64,000 bases of DNA from the NCBI RefSeq assembly GCF_016808095.1, contig NC_068979.1:18444501-18508500 (forward strand). The letters run 5' to 3'. Of the stretch, positions 13,001 through 25,086 are shown piece by piece (position 1 is the stretch's first letter; every line of letters starts with the position of its first letter). Origin of the DNA: Vigna angularis (taxonomy: Eukaryota > Streptophyta > Magnoliopsida > Fabales > Fabaceae). The position numbers and the translations under genes were made by a program. A model generated the notes under the pieces. That model worked only from the letters and a program-made list of their open reading frames with translations, ran no database searches and was not told the origin of the DNA.

Positions 13001-14582
13001 TATTTAAATAGAACTTCGAATTTACCTTGTGTTCGACGTTGAATATGTTTTAATGAATGTAAAAAACATAACACAATCTCACTATTTCTTCGCGCTTTAA
13101 TTTCTGCTTGAACTTTCTTCTTCGAGGACGAGTGCAAACAACAAAGAAGGTTAGTTTTAAGTCGTTTATGTCTTTCGAATGTCATTTGATACTCATTTAC
13201 TTTGTTTTTCATTTGGTTTGACCGATTGATTTTCGTTTATCTTTAGGCTTTTTGCGTACGTGGTCAGCGAACTTCATCTTCTCCAACGACACCATTTCAA
13301 GGTTGGTTTCTTTTCCCTTCAATGGCTTACGTATGATATATGTGTTCGTGTTTGATGTTGTGTTTGTGGATTCTGGACATATGATATATGTATTACGATA
13401 GATATTTGTGTTCGTGTACGTATGATAGTGTTTTTTCCTTCAACGTATGCATGATAGGTATTGTTTGTTGGTTCTGGACGTAAGTTAGTTTTATTCTTTG
13501 ACGTGGATTCTTTGTTTTTGTTGTTTTAAAATTACTTAGAGTAGTATGGGTCGAAACTGGATTCATCAGCATTGTATTAGTGAAGAATATGAGTGAGGGG
13601 TTTTTGAGTTCATAGAATATGTTAAAGAACACACAAAATCAGTGAACGAGGCATATTTTTGCCCTTGTGTTCGTTGTCTCAATCAAGTATTTGAAGACTT
13701 GGACAACATCCGTGATCATATGTTCATCTATGGAATAATGAGAAGTTATACAGTTTGGACTTGGCATGGGGAAGTATCATATAAGCCAACAACATTAAGA
13801 GGTTCAGATTATGTCGACGAATGGATGAGTGATCATTTAGATGAAATGGTACGTGACGTTGGCGAAGAAAATTTTGGAAGAGATAATTTATACAAAAGTC
13901 CTAAGAACAATTCAGAGTAAGAGTTATATCCAGGATGCATCAATTTTACACGGTTGTCAGCAACTTTGAAATTGTTTTTGTTTCAAAGCAAGAAACGGAT
14001 GGACTGATAAAAGTTTCACAGAATTGTTGGAGTTGCTAAAGGAGATGCTTCCAGAAAATAACATGTTACCTATCCGTAATTACGACGCGAGGAAAATTCT
14101 ATGTTCAATGGGTTTGGAACACCAAAAAATACATGCATGTCCCAATGAAGGTGTGTCTGACATGTGGTTCGTCACGATTTAAGAAGAAACTTGATGGAAA
14201 TAATGATGAAGACAATAATGGTCCACCGGCTAAGGTCATGTGGTACTTACCTATAGTACCTGGGTTGAAAAGATTATTTTCTGTTAAAGAAGATGCGAAA
14301 AATCTTATGTGGCACGTTGATGGAAGAAAATGTGATCATCTTCTTCGACACCCAGCTAATTGCCCACAATGGAAAAAGATTGATGAAACATTTCCTGAAT
14401 TTAGTGTAGAGCCAAGAAACTTAAGACTTGCACTTGCTTCCGATGGTATGAATCCTTATGGCAACTTAAATAGCAAACATACTTCATGGCTAGTTCTGTT
14501 GGTGATTTACAATCTATCTCCTTTGTTGTGCATGAAGAGAAAATACATGATGTTTATCTAAAACCGTTAATTGATTATTTAA

Positions 14583-15993
14583 GGGTTAAATGTTTTTCGT
14601 CCCTTAAGTATCACACGATTTTGGTTTTAGTCCCTACTCAAAACTTTGATGGTTTTTAGTCCTCGTAGTTTTGAAACTATTAGTATTAGTCCTTAAAAAT
14701 GGACGGCGTTAAGTTTTAGTAGATGTGGCAAACGACGATGCAAGATTTGATGCCAGTTGTACTCTGCACTCTCTGCCACGTTAGTTTTCTTTTTATTGAT
14801 GAGATTAAGTGGCACGAGTGTTTAATTCAAATCAGATTAAGAATTAGGGTTGTTAATTGGGTTCTTAATTAAGTAAGAAGAGCTTGTTGCCATCGTTGAA
14901 GAAGAGGAGGAGCTGAAGACAATGAAGGACCACATCGACCTTGACTCATCACAAGCGAAGCAGCAAAAAGCGCGTGACTTCAAGGACCTCGCTGGAAGCT
15001 TCTTCTCCGCGGCTTCGGTTTTCAGCAAGAAATTGCAAAAGTGGCGGCAGAAGTAGAAAGCAAAGAAGCGGAGGAACGATGCTCTTTTGGTGGAGAAGCC
15101 GATCGGGCGGCAGTTCCGGGACATGCAGTCGAAGATCGCCAACTACGGCTTCGGGTGGCGGTCTTGCGACACCGATCGAAGGTTTTCGCTGGACGCATGG
15201 CAGTTCTCCCTAGACGCGGGCAGTTCTCGCTTGACGCCGGGAGGATGTCGTTCGACGACCCTCGGTACCCGCTGGAGGAGCCACGGGCGTCGTGGGACGG
15301 TTATTTGCTGGAACGAAGCAATTTTCCGAGGATGCCGACGATGCTTTCGGTGGTGGAAGACGCGTCGGTGCAGCATGTGATGAGGACTGATACGCAGATT
15401 CCTGTGGAGGAGGATTCGGTGAATGACGATGAGGGCATTCCTGGTGAGAATGCAAAACGAAAGAGTACTACTTTGATTCGAGTTCTAGGAGGAGGAAGAG
15501 TCTTGATAGGTCTATTTGGTTAGGAAGAGTGTTAGTTTGGAGGTGGATGAGTTGACTAACAATGGAAGCGGTGGTGCGAATGGGAATGGGAATTTGAATG
15601 TAAATGCGAATGCTAAGGTGGCTCCTTCTAGAGTGGATTATGTGCAGGGTGTGAGAATGGGGTTTAATGAAAGGGAATTCGGGTCAAATTCAATGCTGGA
15701 ATAAAAAGATTATGTGCTTGGTGGAGGAGTGCTTATTAATCTGATTTCAATCAACAACTCGTGCCACTTAATTTCATCAATAAAAAGAAAACTAACGTGG
15801 CAAATTGTGCAGAGCGCAGCTGGCATCAAACCTGGCCTCGTTGTTTGTCACATCTACTAAAACTTAACGCCATCCATTTTTAAGGACTAATACTAAGAGT
15901 TTCAAAACTACGAGGACTAAAAACCATCAAAGTTGAGTAGGGACTAAAACCAAAATCGTGTGATACTTAAGGGACAAAAAACATATTTAACCC
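14583..15993. mobile_element. Pack-MULE carrying a captured host-gene fragment
   Basis: A 1411-bp element with long terminal inverted repeats of roughly 230 bp. Both ends begin GGGTTAAAT and share ATCACACGATTTTGGTTTTA. It is flanked by a perfect 9-bp duplication ATTATTTAA (14574-14582 and 15994-16002), the Mutator hallmark. There is no transposase inside. The interior is markedly GC-richer than its surroundings and holds a piece of an OCTOPUS/DUF740-type gene. It sits within the TNP2 transposase reading frame. Confidence 0.93.
14880..15700 (+). pseudogene. Captured fragment of an OCTOPUS-like (DUF740/UPF0503) gene
   Basis: Plus-strand reading inside the Pack-MULE. It contains LKTMKDHIDLDSS, LAGSFFSAASVFSKKLQKW, VEKPIGRQFRDMQSKIA, then in another frame RMSFDDPRYPLEEPRASWDG and FPRMPTMLSVVEDASVQHV with DTQIPVEED. 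These are conserved blocks of the plant DUF740 family, whose founding member OCTOPUS is a membrane-associated, polar protein of phloem development. A TAG follows WRQK, and a short duplication around the FSLDA block shifts the frame. Only the central part of the family is present. It is a processed or captured fragment, not a gene; transcription from the MULE ends would be the only way it is expressed. Confidence 0.75.
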
Positions 15994-18120
15994 ATTATTT
16001 AAAAATGTTGTGGAAAGTGGGCATCGAGGTCTTCGATTCATATTCAGAAGAAAACTTTTGTTTGCGTCACCTGTTGTTTTGCACCATAAATCATTTCCTA
16101 GCATATGGGAACTTGAGTGGTTACAATGTTAAAGGTCATTTTGCATGTCCGATTTGTGAAGAAAATACTACTTATCTTCAACTGAAGCATAGACAAAAAA
16201 CTGTGTACACAAGACACCGAAGATTCCTTTCTCGAAATCACCCTTACCGTAGATTGAAGAAAGCGTTTAATGGAAGTCAGGAAGATGATGTAGTGTCCAG
16301 ACCCTTTAGTGGGGAAGGAAGTATACAACTAGGTGAGGAACATTGATGTTGTCTTCAAAAAACATAAAAAGAAGACCATTGAGAAAAACATTTGGAAAAA
16401 ATGATCAATATTCTATAATCTTCCATACTGGTGTAAACTTGATGTGTGACATTGCATAAACGTGATGCAGGTTGAAAAAAATGTATGTGATAATGTTGTT
16501 GGGAGTTTGCTAAATGTAAAAGGAAAGACAAAAGATGGAGCGAAAGCACAACAAGACTTGGTTGACATGAGAATTCGTTCTGAGTTACATCCGCAATCTA
16601 TAGGAAGACATGTCTATCATCCTCCAACTTGTCACACTCTTTCAAAAAAAGAAAAGCAATTTTTTTGTCAATGCTTACATAATGTGAAGGTTCCACAAAG
16701 TTATTCATCAAATATTAGTAGGCTTGTTTCTATGCAAGATTCAAAGTTAATTGGTTTAAAGTCTCACGATTGTCATGTCTTAATGCAAAAACTTTTACCA
16801 ATAGCTATTCGAGCCATATTACCTGCTTCTGTTAGAGGTATTCTCACACGTTTGAGGTTGTTTTCCAATGCCATTTGCAAGAAAGTTGTTGATCCTCGAT
16901 AGTTAGATGATTTGCAAAATGAGGGCATCAAACTATTGTGTCAATTGGAAATGTATTTCCCACCCTCATTTTTTGATATCATGGTTCATTTGATTGTTCA
17001 TCTAGTCAGAAAATTTGAATATGCGGGCCATTTTTCTTGAGGTGGATGTACTCGGTTGAAAGATACATGAAGATCTTAAAGGGATATGTTAAGAATCAAT
17101 TGAGACCGAAAGCTTCGATTATAGAGCGCTACATTGCAGATGAAGCCATTGAATTCTGCTCAAGTTATATACCAAGTTGTGAACCAATAGGACTTTCAAG
17201 AATAGACGCGAAGACAGACGTGAAGGAAATGGAATGAAGATTGAAAGTGTTAGTGGAAAAGAAGTTAATCAAACTCATTTGTACATTTTAAAGAACATAG
17301 AGGATGTTATTCCTTACATTTCACAACACATTGATGAAATGAAGTCTGCACATCCACGTATGAGTGAAAAGTGGACACTTCATGAACATAACAAATCCTT
17401 TTTAACTTGTTTTTAGAAAAAGATTTACATGACTCCAAATGTTTCTAAAAATCTATTGAGACTAGTTCGTGGACCTAACACCGATGTGATCACTTTCGGT
17501 GCCTATTACATAAACTATTCCTTGTTCTATTAAAAGGAGGAAGATGATAAAAACAGAGTTCAAAATAGTCGAGTTACCCTATAAGTTGAGGCTGTATACT
17601 TTTCCAGTTCCAAGGATAAGAATCCAATTACAGCATCAATGAGTTATTTTGAAATAATACAAGAAATTTGGGAAGTTGATTATGTCACTTTTAGAGTTCC
17701 AGGTTTCAAGTGTAAATGCGGTGATAGTAATTCTAGTGTGGTGATAGAGGACCTGAGATTCACTTTGGTGGATCATAACAAAATGAGTTACATGGATGAA
17801 CCATTTATTATGGCTAGTTAAGCAAGACAAATATTCTGTCACTAACCTAGTGAATCATAAATGGTTAGTGGTATTGGAAGGTAGAGCCATGCACACAACT
17901 AATGATGAATACTCTCTAGATATACTTGAGACAAGCTCCTTCTCATCAAGAACCATTGAAAATAAGGTTGATGATCTAATCGATGAAATACATGCAACTC
18001 GATGTGATCTCAATGAAGGCATATGGGAGAAATAAGTGTCTTTTTATTGTTTTAATTACTTATACAATTTATATATTTTGTTTGTTCTAACTTTAATTTA
18101 CTAACACTTTGTAAACAAGT

Positions 18121-20927
18121 ATGACGAGCTCTAGATCAGATCAGACGAGAAGACGTTGTAGATCTGTGACTCAGTTGCCTGATGTCACATCCCATCGGGA
18201 TGCAGGGGAAAGGTTGACGATGGAGATTGATCCTCGATCGGGTGCTCCTACTAGAGCACATGCGAAAAAGTTTAGGCGTTACTTGGCCATGTTGGCAAAA
18301 ACACGTGTCTTTATTGTTGTTAACTGTTGGGATGATGTCCCAGAGGTTGAGAAAAATCTACTATGGCAGGATATTTTGGAATGTGTAAGATGTTTTACTT
18401 CTATCATTGACTTATTTTTGTTGAACATGCTTTAACATTAATTTTGTTTTTAACAGCAAAATTGGAATATTCCTAATAATGAGAGGATATGGAATAAGAC
18501 TTTATCCCACATGGTAGTCCGATGGAGGGATTTCAAGACTAGACTGACACGTCTATACGTCTTTGCTGCTAAACAGAATGATACTCCTTGTGCAAAATAT
18601 AAAATAACTGAGGTGGAGTGGGTGCAGTTTAAAGCATCTAGACTATTTGATGATTGACAGATATGTTTTTTAATATTTTGCTCTAGTCGCACAAGATGTT
18701 AATTTGTGATTTATGCTTAATAATTTTAATTTTTTTCATAGGAGAAAAGGATAGTCACTTAGTAGAGGCAGAAGCTTATTGATTCACCACACGTACTGTC
18801 ACGTGGTGGTTATGCATTATTAGAGAAAAAGATGAAAAAAAGTTGTGCTGGGGCTTTAGGTCTTGAGTCACATGACCTAACACCTCCACGAGCTAGGTAT
18901 GAATTGTGGAAGGCTACATGGACCAAGGCCAATGACCAGATGACATCCCAGACGGCTCAAGAGATATTCTAGAGAATTGTAAGTGGAAACTTTTAACTAA
19001 TTACCATAGTTCGTGTCAATTTTATGTAACAAACTTTTTTATGTATCTAAGTTCATTATGATATGCAGGATGAGTTGGTTGAACAACAGACTCATGGCAC
19101 ATTTTTGTAGCAAGATAGGGAGGACCTCCTAGTAGCAGCCACAGGTCGGCTATACCGTCCAGGTCGTGTGTGTGCTGTTGGAGGAGCTACTGGATTGAGG
19201 GATTACTTTGGCCCTGAACCAAGAAGCAAAGAGCCCATGAGTCAGGAAGCGCTTAGTAGCCTAAGGGAACAGATGCAACTCGAGATGGGGGAGCGCATGA
19301 ATGAACGGTTCCAACAAAAAGGAGCAGCATATCAAAAGCTTCTTGAAGAAAAACTTCAGATGATGTCCCAACAACAGTAGGAGGACGTCCCCACAGATGA
19401 TCCTACCGCACCTCATGTGAGCACCAAAGGCTCATGCTCTACTGTAGATCCTACTGATTACACTTGTCAGTATGAGTTTTTGGTTGATAAGGATCCTCTG
19501 CTTGTTGTGGCCATGGGACTACAGATTGCAGGAGGCCAGACCCTTCATGGTGCTCCTTTATTGCCCACTCACGCGTGGGTGACAATTGATGAAGTTAGAG
19601 ACCCCCAGCTCGAGTACCAGTGCCTACATCTGAAATCCAATTCGTGGGGGGTGCCTTAAGCACATTTATAGCTTAACCTAACGCTATGATCATGCCATAT
19701 TTTGGCCCACCAACGGTATTATATTCTTATTTTTATTATTTAAATCTTCAAGTTATAATTAAATGATTCCTAACTTTTTTAAATGTGACTTGCAGTTCTA
19801 CCGTCCTGAGAAACAACTAACGGCTCAACCTGTGAATGAAGATCATGACGAAGCAAAAGATGATGATGATCCTCTAGGTTTATTGATAAAGAAATTACAT
19901 AAGTTGAATAAAGGATCGGTAGAGCTGTAGTGGGAGTTAAGAACATTTGGCCTCTAGTGTCATGTGCCATTGTATATTGCTTTAAATGATGCACTGGAGA
20001 AAGAATGTTGAACATTTCATGCATACAACTATGGTGCATGTAATTTTTTTAATTCTTATTTAACTTTTAGAATATTAATATTATTACTTTCTAATAAATA
20101 TACTTAACTTTATTGTTATAGGTACATGGACACCATCATAGTGAAACAAGGTCGGGCAACAATGTTTGGCTTTCTTGAACCTCAGACCACTCAACCATCT
20201 GGAAACACATTAGATTCGAGACAATCATATATGCAAACATGGATGAATGAATCTAAAAGAGAGTTGTATATCGCGCCATACAATGATGGGTATGTGTTTC
20301 TTAATATTGTCAACTTTTATCAAAATTTAATCAATAAACTCACTAGTTGTTGGTACATGTTAGGGGCCATTGGCAAATGATGGTGATCATTCCAAAAACG
20401 GCACATGTTGTATGGTTTTGTTCTCGTCATAGGAAGATGAAATCAGATTTGAAGTCCTTGTTACAAACGTAAGTATTACATTCATTAATATCAATTCATT
20501 ATGATATTAATATATTAACTTATATTTCTAATGTTTCAAATTTCTTTAGAGTTGTGGCTAAGCCCAAAGCACAACAAATTGAAATTATATATATCCTAAG
20601 GTTGTAAGTTGTTGATATTTAACTTATTAATTTTCGTAGTCAAATTTAAACCATTACATTGACTAAGTTCTTTCACATGTTTAATGTAACAAGTAGACAG
20701 ATTCCTGGGCATGTGACTACTACATCATGTCATGGATGAAGGCAATCATCTGAGCACGAATCACAACAGAATGGACTGAGGTAAGAATTTGAATTTGAAA
20801 TCTTACAAATATCAATAAACTTTTCACATTTGAATGAATTAATCGTAAAGTTTCCTTGATTTTGCAGTGGTTCAACAATACCACTTCATTGCCAGAGGCC
20901 ATAATAAGGAAGATAAGAGGGGAATGA
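18121..20927 (+). pseudogene. Second CACTA gene: Transposase_24-like region plus Ulp1-like protease region, degraded
   Basis: Follows TNP2 on the same strand. The first part (18121-19380) reads APTRAHAKKFRRYLAMLAKT, then across a likely intron (acceptor near 18456) WNIPNNERIWNKTL and AKYKITEVEWVQFKASRLF, then GRLYRPGRVCAVGGATGLRD. This resembles plant En/Spm Transposase_24-type accessory proteins. The last part (about 20125-20927) has RGATMF-like and ELYIAPYNDG, HWQMMVIIPKTAHVVWFCS, CDYYIMSWMKAII and TEWFNNTTSLPEAIIRKIRG. This matches the C48/Ulp1-like protease region often fused or linked to plant CACTA and MULE genes; the Cys of CDYYIMSWM is the expected nucleophile. Stops at about 18657, 18970, 19110, 19378 and 20735 show decay. 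Exon limits are only partly resolved. Confidence 0.75.
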
Positions 20928-21279
20928 GCAAAATATTTGAATCAACATTTTAAATAGCTCTAGGTTTAGGTGTTTTTTGTTTTGATGATAGCATATTTTT
21001 AGCTTTTAGTTTTACTTATGAATTGATAATAGCATGGTTTAAATAAATAGTGATTGATGAATTATGTGAATATATATGAATTGGAAAACTACGTTCTTTT
21101 TGTTTTGATGATAGCATTTGCTTTAGTCTTTTAGTTTTACTTTTGAATTGGTTATGATGAATTGATGATAGCATGGTTTAAACTGTGGTTCATGAATTCT
21201 ATGAATATATGAATTGAAAAACTGGTTTTTCTATTTCAGGTTTGGTTAAATGAGCAAAAACAAACCAAATTAAAAAAAA

Positions 21280-21853
21280 CACTGGATTTGACGTCAAACT
21301 ATACACTGCTCGACGTTAATATATATATATAAATCAACCTATACACTGAAAACGTTAAACCTTTAACAGTGGATTACCATAAGCAATGCAACGTTGGGCG
21401 AGCTCTCTTTGGCTCAGCAAGGGTAACGTCAACGCCCATACAATTCGACGTCAACTTTACGTCTAGTCCCCAAACAGAGGATGTCAAATCTTCCTTTAAT
21501 AATAACTATTTATTCACATATTAGACATCCCACTCTTTATCACTCGACGTGTCTATAAATAACAAGTAATGTCGCTCTACATAGTTCGACGTCAACTTTA
21601 TGTCTAACCTTTTTCTATTTGACGTCAACTTTCTGTCTCATCCCCTTAGAGTGGACGCCAAATCTTTCTTTAAATACAACTATTTATTCTCATATTAGAC
21701 GTCATTCTCCGTACTACTCGACGTGTATATAAACAAGTAACGTCGGCCTATAGTATTCGATGTCAAAGTTACGTCTCCCGATATGACGTCAATCCCGAAT
21801 TCGCCGTTAAAAACCCAAAATATTCGATGTTGTACACTGTTTTTCTACTAGTG
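21280..21853. repeat. Right subterminal repeats and terminus of the large CACTA element
   Basis: Dense copies of GACGTC-type motifs (for example TTCGACGTCAACTTTA and ACTCGACGTGT), ending in the terminal repeat TTTTTCTACTAGTG at 21853. Much shorter than the left arm. Confidence 0.85.
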
Positions 21854-21856
21854 GAT

Positions 21857-22504
21857 ACATATAAGCATAAAATAACTTCGTTAGATAATAGCAAACAATA
21901 TAAGCATGTAAAATAATCAAATTCATAGCTTGGCCATATTTATTATCACTAAAGTGAGTATGTATTATTTCATTTTAAATAAGGTAGTCATTGTCTTTCT
22001 ATAAATCAAAACAACTATTGCTTAAAGCATCCACATGCTTGTGTATGCAAAATTTTAATTTTTTGACTAGAATTTTTTCACAATTTGAAACATAAAAGTG
22101 TTTTTCCTTTACTGTGTCATGTTTGTATATTTTATTGTGATGAAAACAAAGGGTTTGAGGATGAGTTTTTCATTTCTATAAGAGTTTTTCATTATTTTTA
22201 TGTTATAACACCTGATTTTGTACTAATCTCACTTTTATCCACAAATTTTGTCACTAGTATTTTTATAATGGATTTTTTTTCTACTTTTGTAATAATCTTT
22301 TGTGTCACAAAAATTATAACTTTTTTGTAATGTGAAAAGGCACTTAGCACAATAATGAATGGTCCTAAACATCTGAAAATGTTGAGTAAATTTTGTTACT
22401 AAGCTTGAGGTTGTCTTGAACAAAATATAATATCATCAAATATTACTATTATGTTATTAAATTGTATTTGAGTGGTAGATGTTTGGTAAAGTTTACAGTT
22501 TGAG
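21857..22504. other. AT-rich spacer between two CACTA elements; nothing recognised
   Basis: About 650 bp with no coding similarity on either strand. Only chance ORFs are present. Confidence 0.6.
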
Positions 22505-22925
22505 TCTCACTATAAAAATAATGTATTTTAGTAGGGGTATATTTCTGGCGATTTTAAGAACCTTTGAAAATTTTTGACGGTTTTATTAAAACCTTTACAA
22601 ATTTATGGCGATTTTATTAAAATCGCAGATAAATTAAAAATATTATTTTTATTAAATAAATTTTGTTTTCCCTCTCATTTTCGCATCGCGTCATATTTTT
22701 TATTTAACCTAAATCATTTCCTCCTCATCTCAAAAGGATCTCACCCTTCATCTTCTTCCCCTTCACGACCCTCAGCCATCACATCTCCTTCAGTAAGAAT
22801 CACTACCAACGGTTGAAACAGAGAGTCAAGGCCTATTTTTTAGTACGTGTATGTCATTTTGTTTCTTCTGTATTATTAATTTTTTGTCTATTTGGATGGT
22901 GTATTCAATGTTTATGTTTAAGCAG

Positions 22926-24760
22926 GTCTCCTTTTTGTATGAAGATGGATGCCCTGTAGATGGTAAGGGTGTGGAGAGAAAAGTCCTCAGCAAGGTTTAG
23001 GAGACACATAGTTCTAAACTAAATGGAAAGGATTTTGCATATGATGGTGAGAAAACTCTTTTTACCCTACGATCTCTTGCCCTTAATTTTCTTGAGTTTA
23101 ATGTTGTTCTCAAGGATGTTGTCTCTGCTAACAAGTTCACATGTTTTGTTTTTTCATTTTGAATATTGGCTGTATGCGAATGTTTTTGCTATGTAACTTT
23201 TTCTGTAAAACTTTGTGAACATGTATGGATAGAAATAATGGAAATGTTAGCCGTGATGGACATGGAAAAATCAATGAGAACGACGAGAAGAGAATGACGC
23301 ACCCAAATAGAGCGAAAACTTTTAAAGTTGAGATTATTTTTGCTAATCGTCGAAACATAGATCTCCGCTACTTAAGTGATATACCATGTATTAATGTTGG
23401 AAAGTTGAAGTGGCCAACATATATTACCAGAGGTATAATGTGTTGATTTGTTTTTGTTTAGTACACAATATGAAATTGAAATTGAACATCACTGATTAAG
23501 ATTTTTTACTTATTTTTTGCTTAGGTGTTGTTTGGTATCCCTTACACGTTATACAAAAGCTCTAACCACACTCCAAAGATCCTCATTGGTGGATATGTCT
23601 ATGAACAAGCTGCTAGAGAGGATGAGAGTGTTGATAGATGTTAGTCTCTTTGTAATTTATTTCTACCAATTGCTATGATGCAAACATTTACTGATGAAGC
23701 TAATGTAATTTCTATTATTTTAGGCTTTGAGTCTAAGCAATTATGATTCTGAACCTATGCTTCATAATTGTGGTATTTCTATCAACTCTAGCTTTACTGA
23801 AGTTGAAGGTTGTGTTTTACAAGCTCTAAGGGTAAATTTTTTAATGCTTTTATAGTTATTCTAGTACTTTGAATTGTGTATTGTCATTCTTATTTGCATA
23901 TTTAGATTTTATAAACTTCACTGAAATTAAAATTTGAAAGGTTATTTTAAATGTTGTTAATGTAAAGTTATTTAAATATTGCCATGCTAGATTTTGTGAA
24001 AAAATATTGTAAGTTGGCATTCCCTTTTCTTTGGTTTATTAAATTAATGTGAATGATGGCTTTCTTTTGCAGGTATTGTTTTTGTTTTATGTATTTAGAT
24101 ATTAGATAATACCACTTTTGATGTTCGCATGATCAATTTTTATGTGTTGTCTAAGACAAATTGTAGACTTTGATTTTGTTGAATTTGAAACTGATAATTA
24201 AACTTTATGTTCAATTAAAGTTTGGAAATGGGGAAGATTTCATTCCAAGAAATGGGAGATGGAACTTCAATCAAAATGTATTTAATTCAACTTCTCATCT
24301 ATATTTTTTTGTTCTCAGTTAACTGTTGTGATTTTTTGCTAACTGGATTTTTTTCTCCAGAAATTCGTTAGGCCTGTAAAAATTGAAAACTGGGTTGTGG
24401 TTAACTTTTGTGCCCGATGTGATGTACAAGGAATTGTTAGGAATCTCATCAAGTGTGGTCAAATGAAAGGAATTGTAAGTTTTCCTTTTAAATGTTCACT
24501 TGGAATCATAATAAACATGTTGACTACACTTTTTTTTACAAGCAATTGAACAACCTTTTGATATCTTTGAAGAAGATTTTCGCAATAAACGAACTCAGCC
24601 TCTGGTTAGAGTGGAGAAAATCCTTGAGTTCGTGCAATCTAAACTTTCAGGGCCTCCACAATTTCTTCTTTGTCTTCTTCCTAATAGGAAAATTTTTGAA
24701 CTATATGGTAACGTATATGCTCCTTCTATCCCAATTGTTTCCAGAGCTCCCACCATTGTT
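22926..24760 (+). pseudogene. ARGONAUTE4-clade gene fragment inside a CACTA element
   Basis: Exon-like pieces in gene order: 22926-23131 (FLYEDGCPVDGKGVERKV, LNGKDFAYDGEKTLFTL; N domain), 23228-23436 (KTFKVEI, then NIDLRYLSDIPCINVGK), about 23536-23643 (SLTRYTKALTTLQRSSL), 23723-23831 (LSLSNYDSEPMLHNCGISI, FTEVEGCVLQA), 24221-24279 (FGNGEDFIPRNGRWNFNQN), 24361-24475 (KFVRPVKIENWVVVNF) and 24568-24760 (RVEKILEFVQSKL, PPQFLLCLLP, IVSRAPTIV). Introns remain, so it came from genomic DNA. In the source family AGO4 loads 24-nt siRNAs and guides RNA-directed DNA methylation. Here a TAG replaces a Gln codon near 22990, the stretch between the N and PAZ parts is deleted within the second piece, and the PIWI slicer domain is absent. 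It cannot make an Argonaute. Confidence 0.88.
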
Positions 24761-24836
24761 AGTCATCTCTCTCATTTTCTTTTGCCTTAGAACCTTTAAA
24801 GTTCAGAAATTTTCTCATGCACGTTTTATGGTTAAT

Positions 24837-25086
24837 AGGTGGTGTTACATCCATGGATGACTTTCTTAACGAGTTTTTTCCTACAATATACACACAGAAA
24901 TTGCATGCACATGAAAATAACTACTGCAAGTACGTCAACCAGGGTCTTGTTGCATTTACCTCTTCTTTGTATATTGCTAGTTTAATTGCATCCTTGATGG
25001 CATTTCCTGTGGCAAGTATCATAGGTGTTGGTATTAGCTTTTTGAGTACACATATTGTAAAAGATGAAACGTTTTTAGATATCTAA
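24837..25086 (+). pseudogene. Sugar transport protein (STP/MFS) N-terminal fragment
   Basis: Directly after the AGO4 pieces the plus strand reads GGVTSMDDFLNEFFPTIYTQ, then ENNYCKYVNQGLVAFTSSLY and ASLIASLMAF before a stop at 25084-25086. These are the first extracellular loop and second membrane segment of plant STP-type hexose/H+ symporters. The region between that segment and the conserved RKGRR-type loop is shortened. It is only a fragment of roughly 80 residues, fused by the transposon behind unrelated AGO4 sequence. An origin from a related MFS transporter is possible. Confidence 0.72.

Larger units (their letters stand above)
13546..18035 (+). pseudogene. CACTA TNP2-type transposase, degraded and interrupted
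   Basis: The catalytic gene of the large CACTA element. From the ATG at 13546 the reading follows, in order: a transposase-associated domain (CPCVRCLNQ and TVWTWHGE near 13660-13770); the TNP2 core (VMWYLPIVPGLKRLF, ALASDGMNPYGNL near 14235-14480); after the Pack-MULE, WKVGIEVFDSYSEENF and FACPICEE (16010-16165) and VEKNVCDNVVGSLLNVKGKT (16470); a DUF4218-like part (YSVERYMKILKGYVKNQ, 17045); and a DUF4216-like part (VTFRVPGFKCKCGD, DEPFIMAS, 17690-17820). Breaks: an in-frame TGA at codon 17, stops near 13918 and 16900, several frameshifts, and the 1.4-kb insertion at 14583. Removing the insert and one TSD restores the frame locally. Whether any breaks are unspliced introns cannot be settled here, but the TGA in the first domain marks it as dead. 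Confidence 0.9.
7223..21853 (+). mobile_element. CACTA (En/Spm-type) DNA transposon, 14.6 kb, degraded, with nested insertions
   Basis: Both ends are visible. The left end begins CACTAATACAAAAATCAC. The right end, read on the minus strand, begins CACTAGTAGAAAAACAGT. The two terminal repeats match imperfectly over about 28 bp. The element is flanked by the 3-bp target duplication GAT at 7220-7222 and 21854-21856, the size expected for CACTA elements. The left arm (7.2-11.7 kb) and right arm (21.3-21.85 kb) are packed with short, variously oriented motifs around CGACGT, typical of En/Spm subterminal repeats. The interior carries a TNP2-type transposase pseudogene and a second pseudogene, both on the plus strand. 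A smaller CACTA (11748-13000) and a Pack-MULE (14583-15993) are inserted within it. Both genes are broken, so the copy is not autonomous now. Confidence 0.9.

Noticed and set aside
13546..18035. TNP2 as an intact intron-containing gene
   Set aside because: An in-frame TGA inside the first conserved domain and frameshifts within conserved blocks cannot be explained by introns.
21300..21853. GACGTC/CGACGT motifs as plant bZIP promoter elements
   Set aside because: Their density and symmetry with the left arm identify them as CACTA subterminal repeats.
24492..24860. 122-codon plus-strand ORF overlapping the AGO4-like region
   Set aside because: It runs through intron-like sequence in a different frame from the AGO4 homology at 24568-24760.
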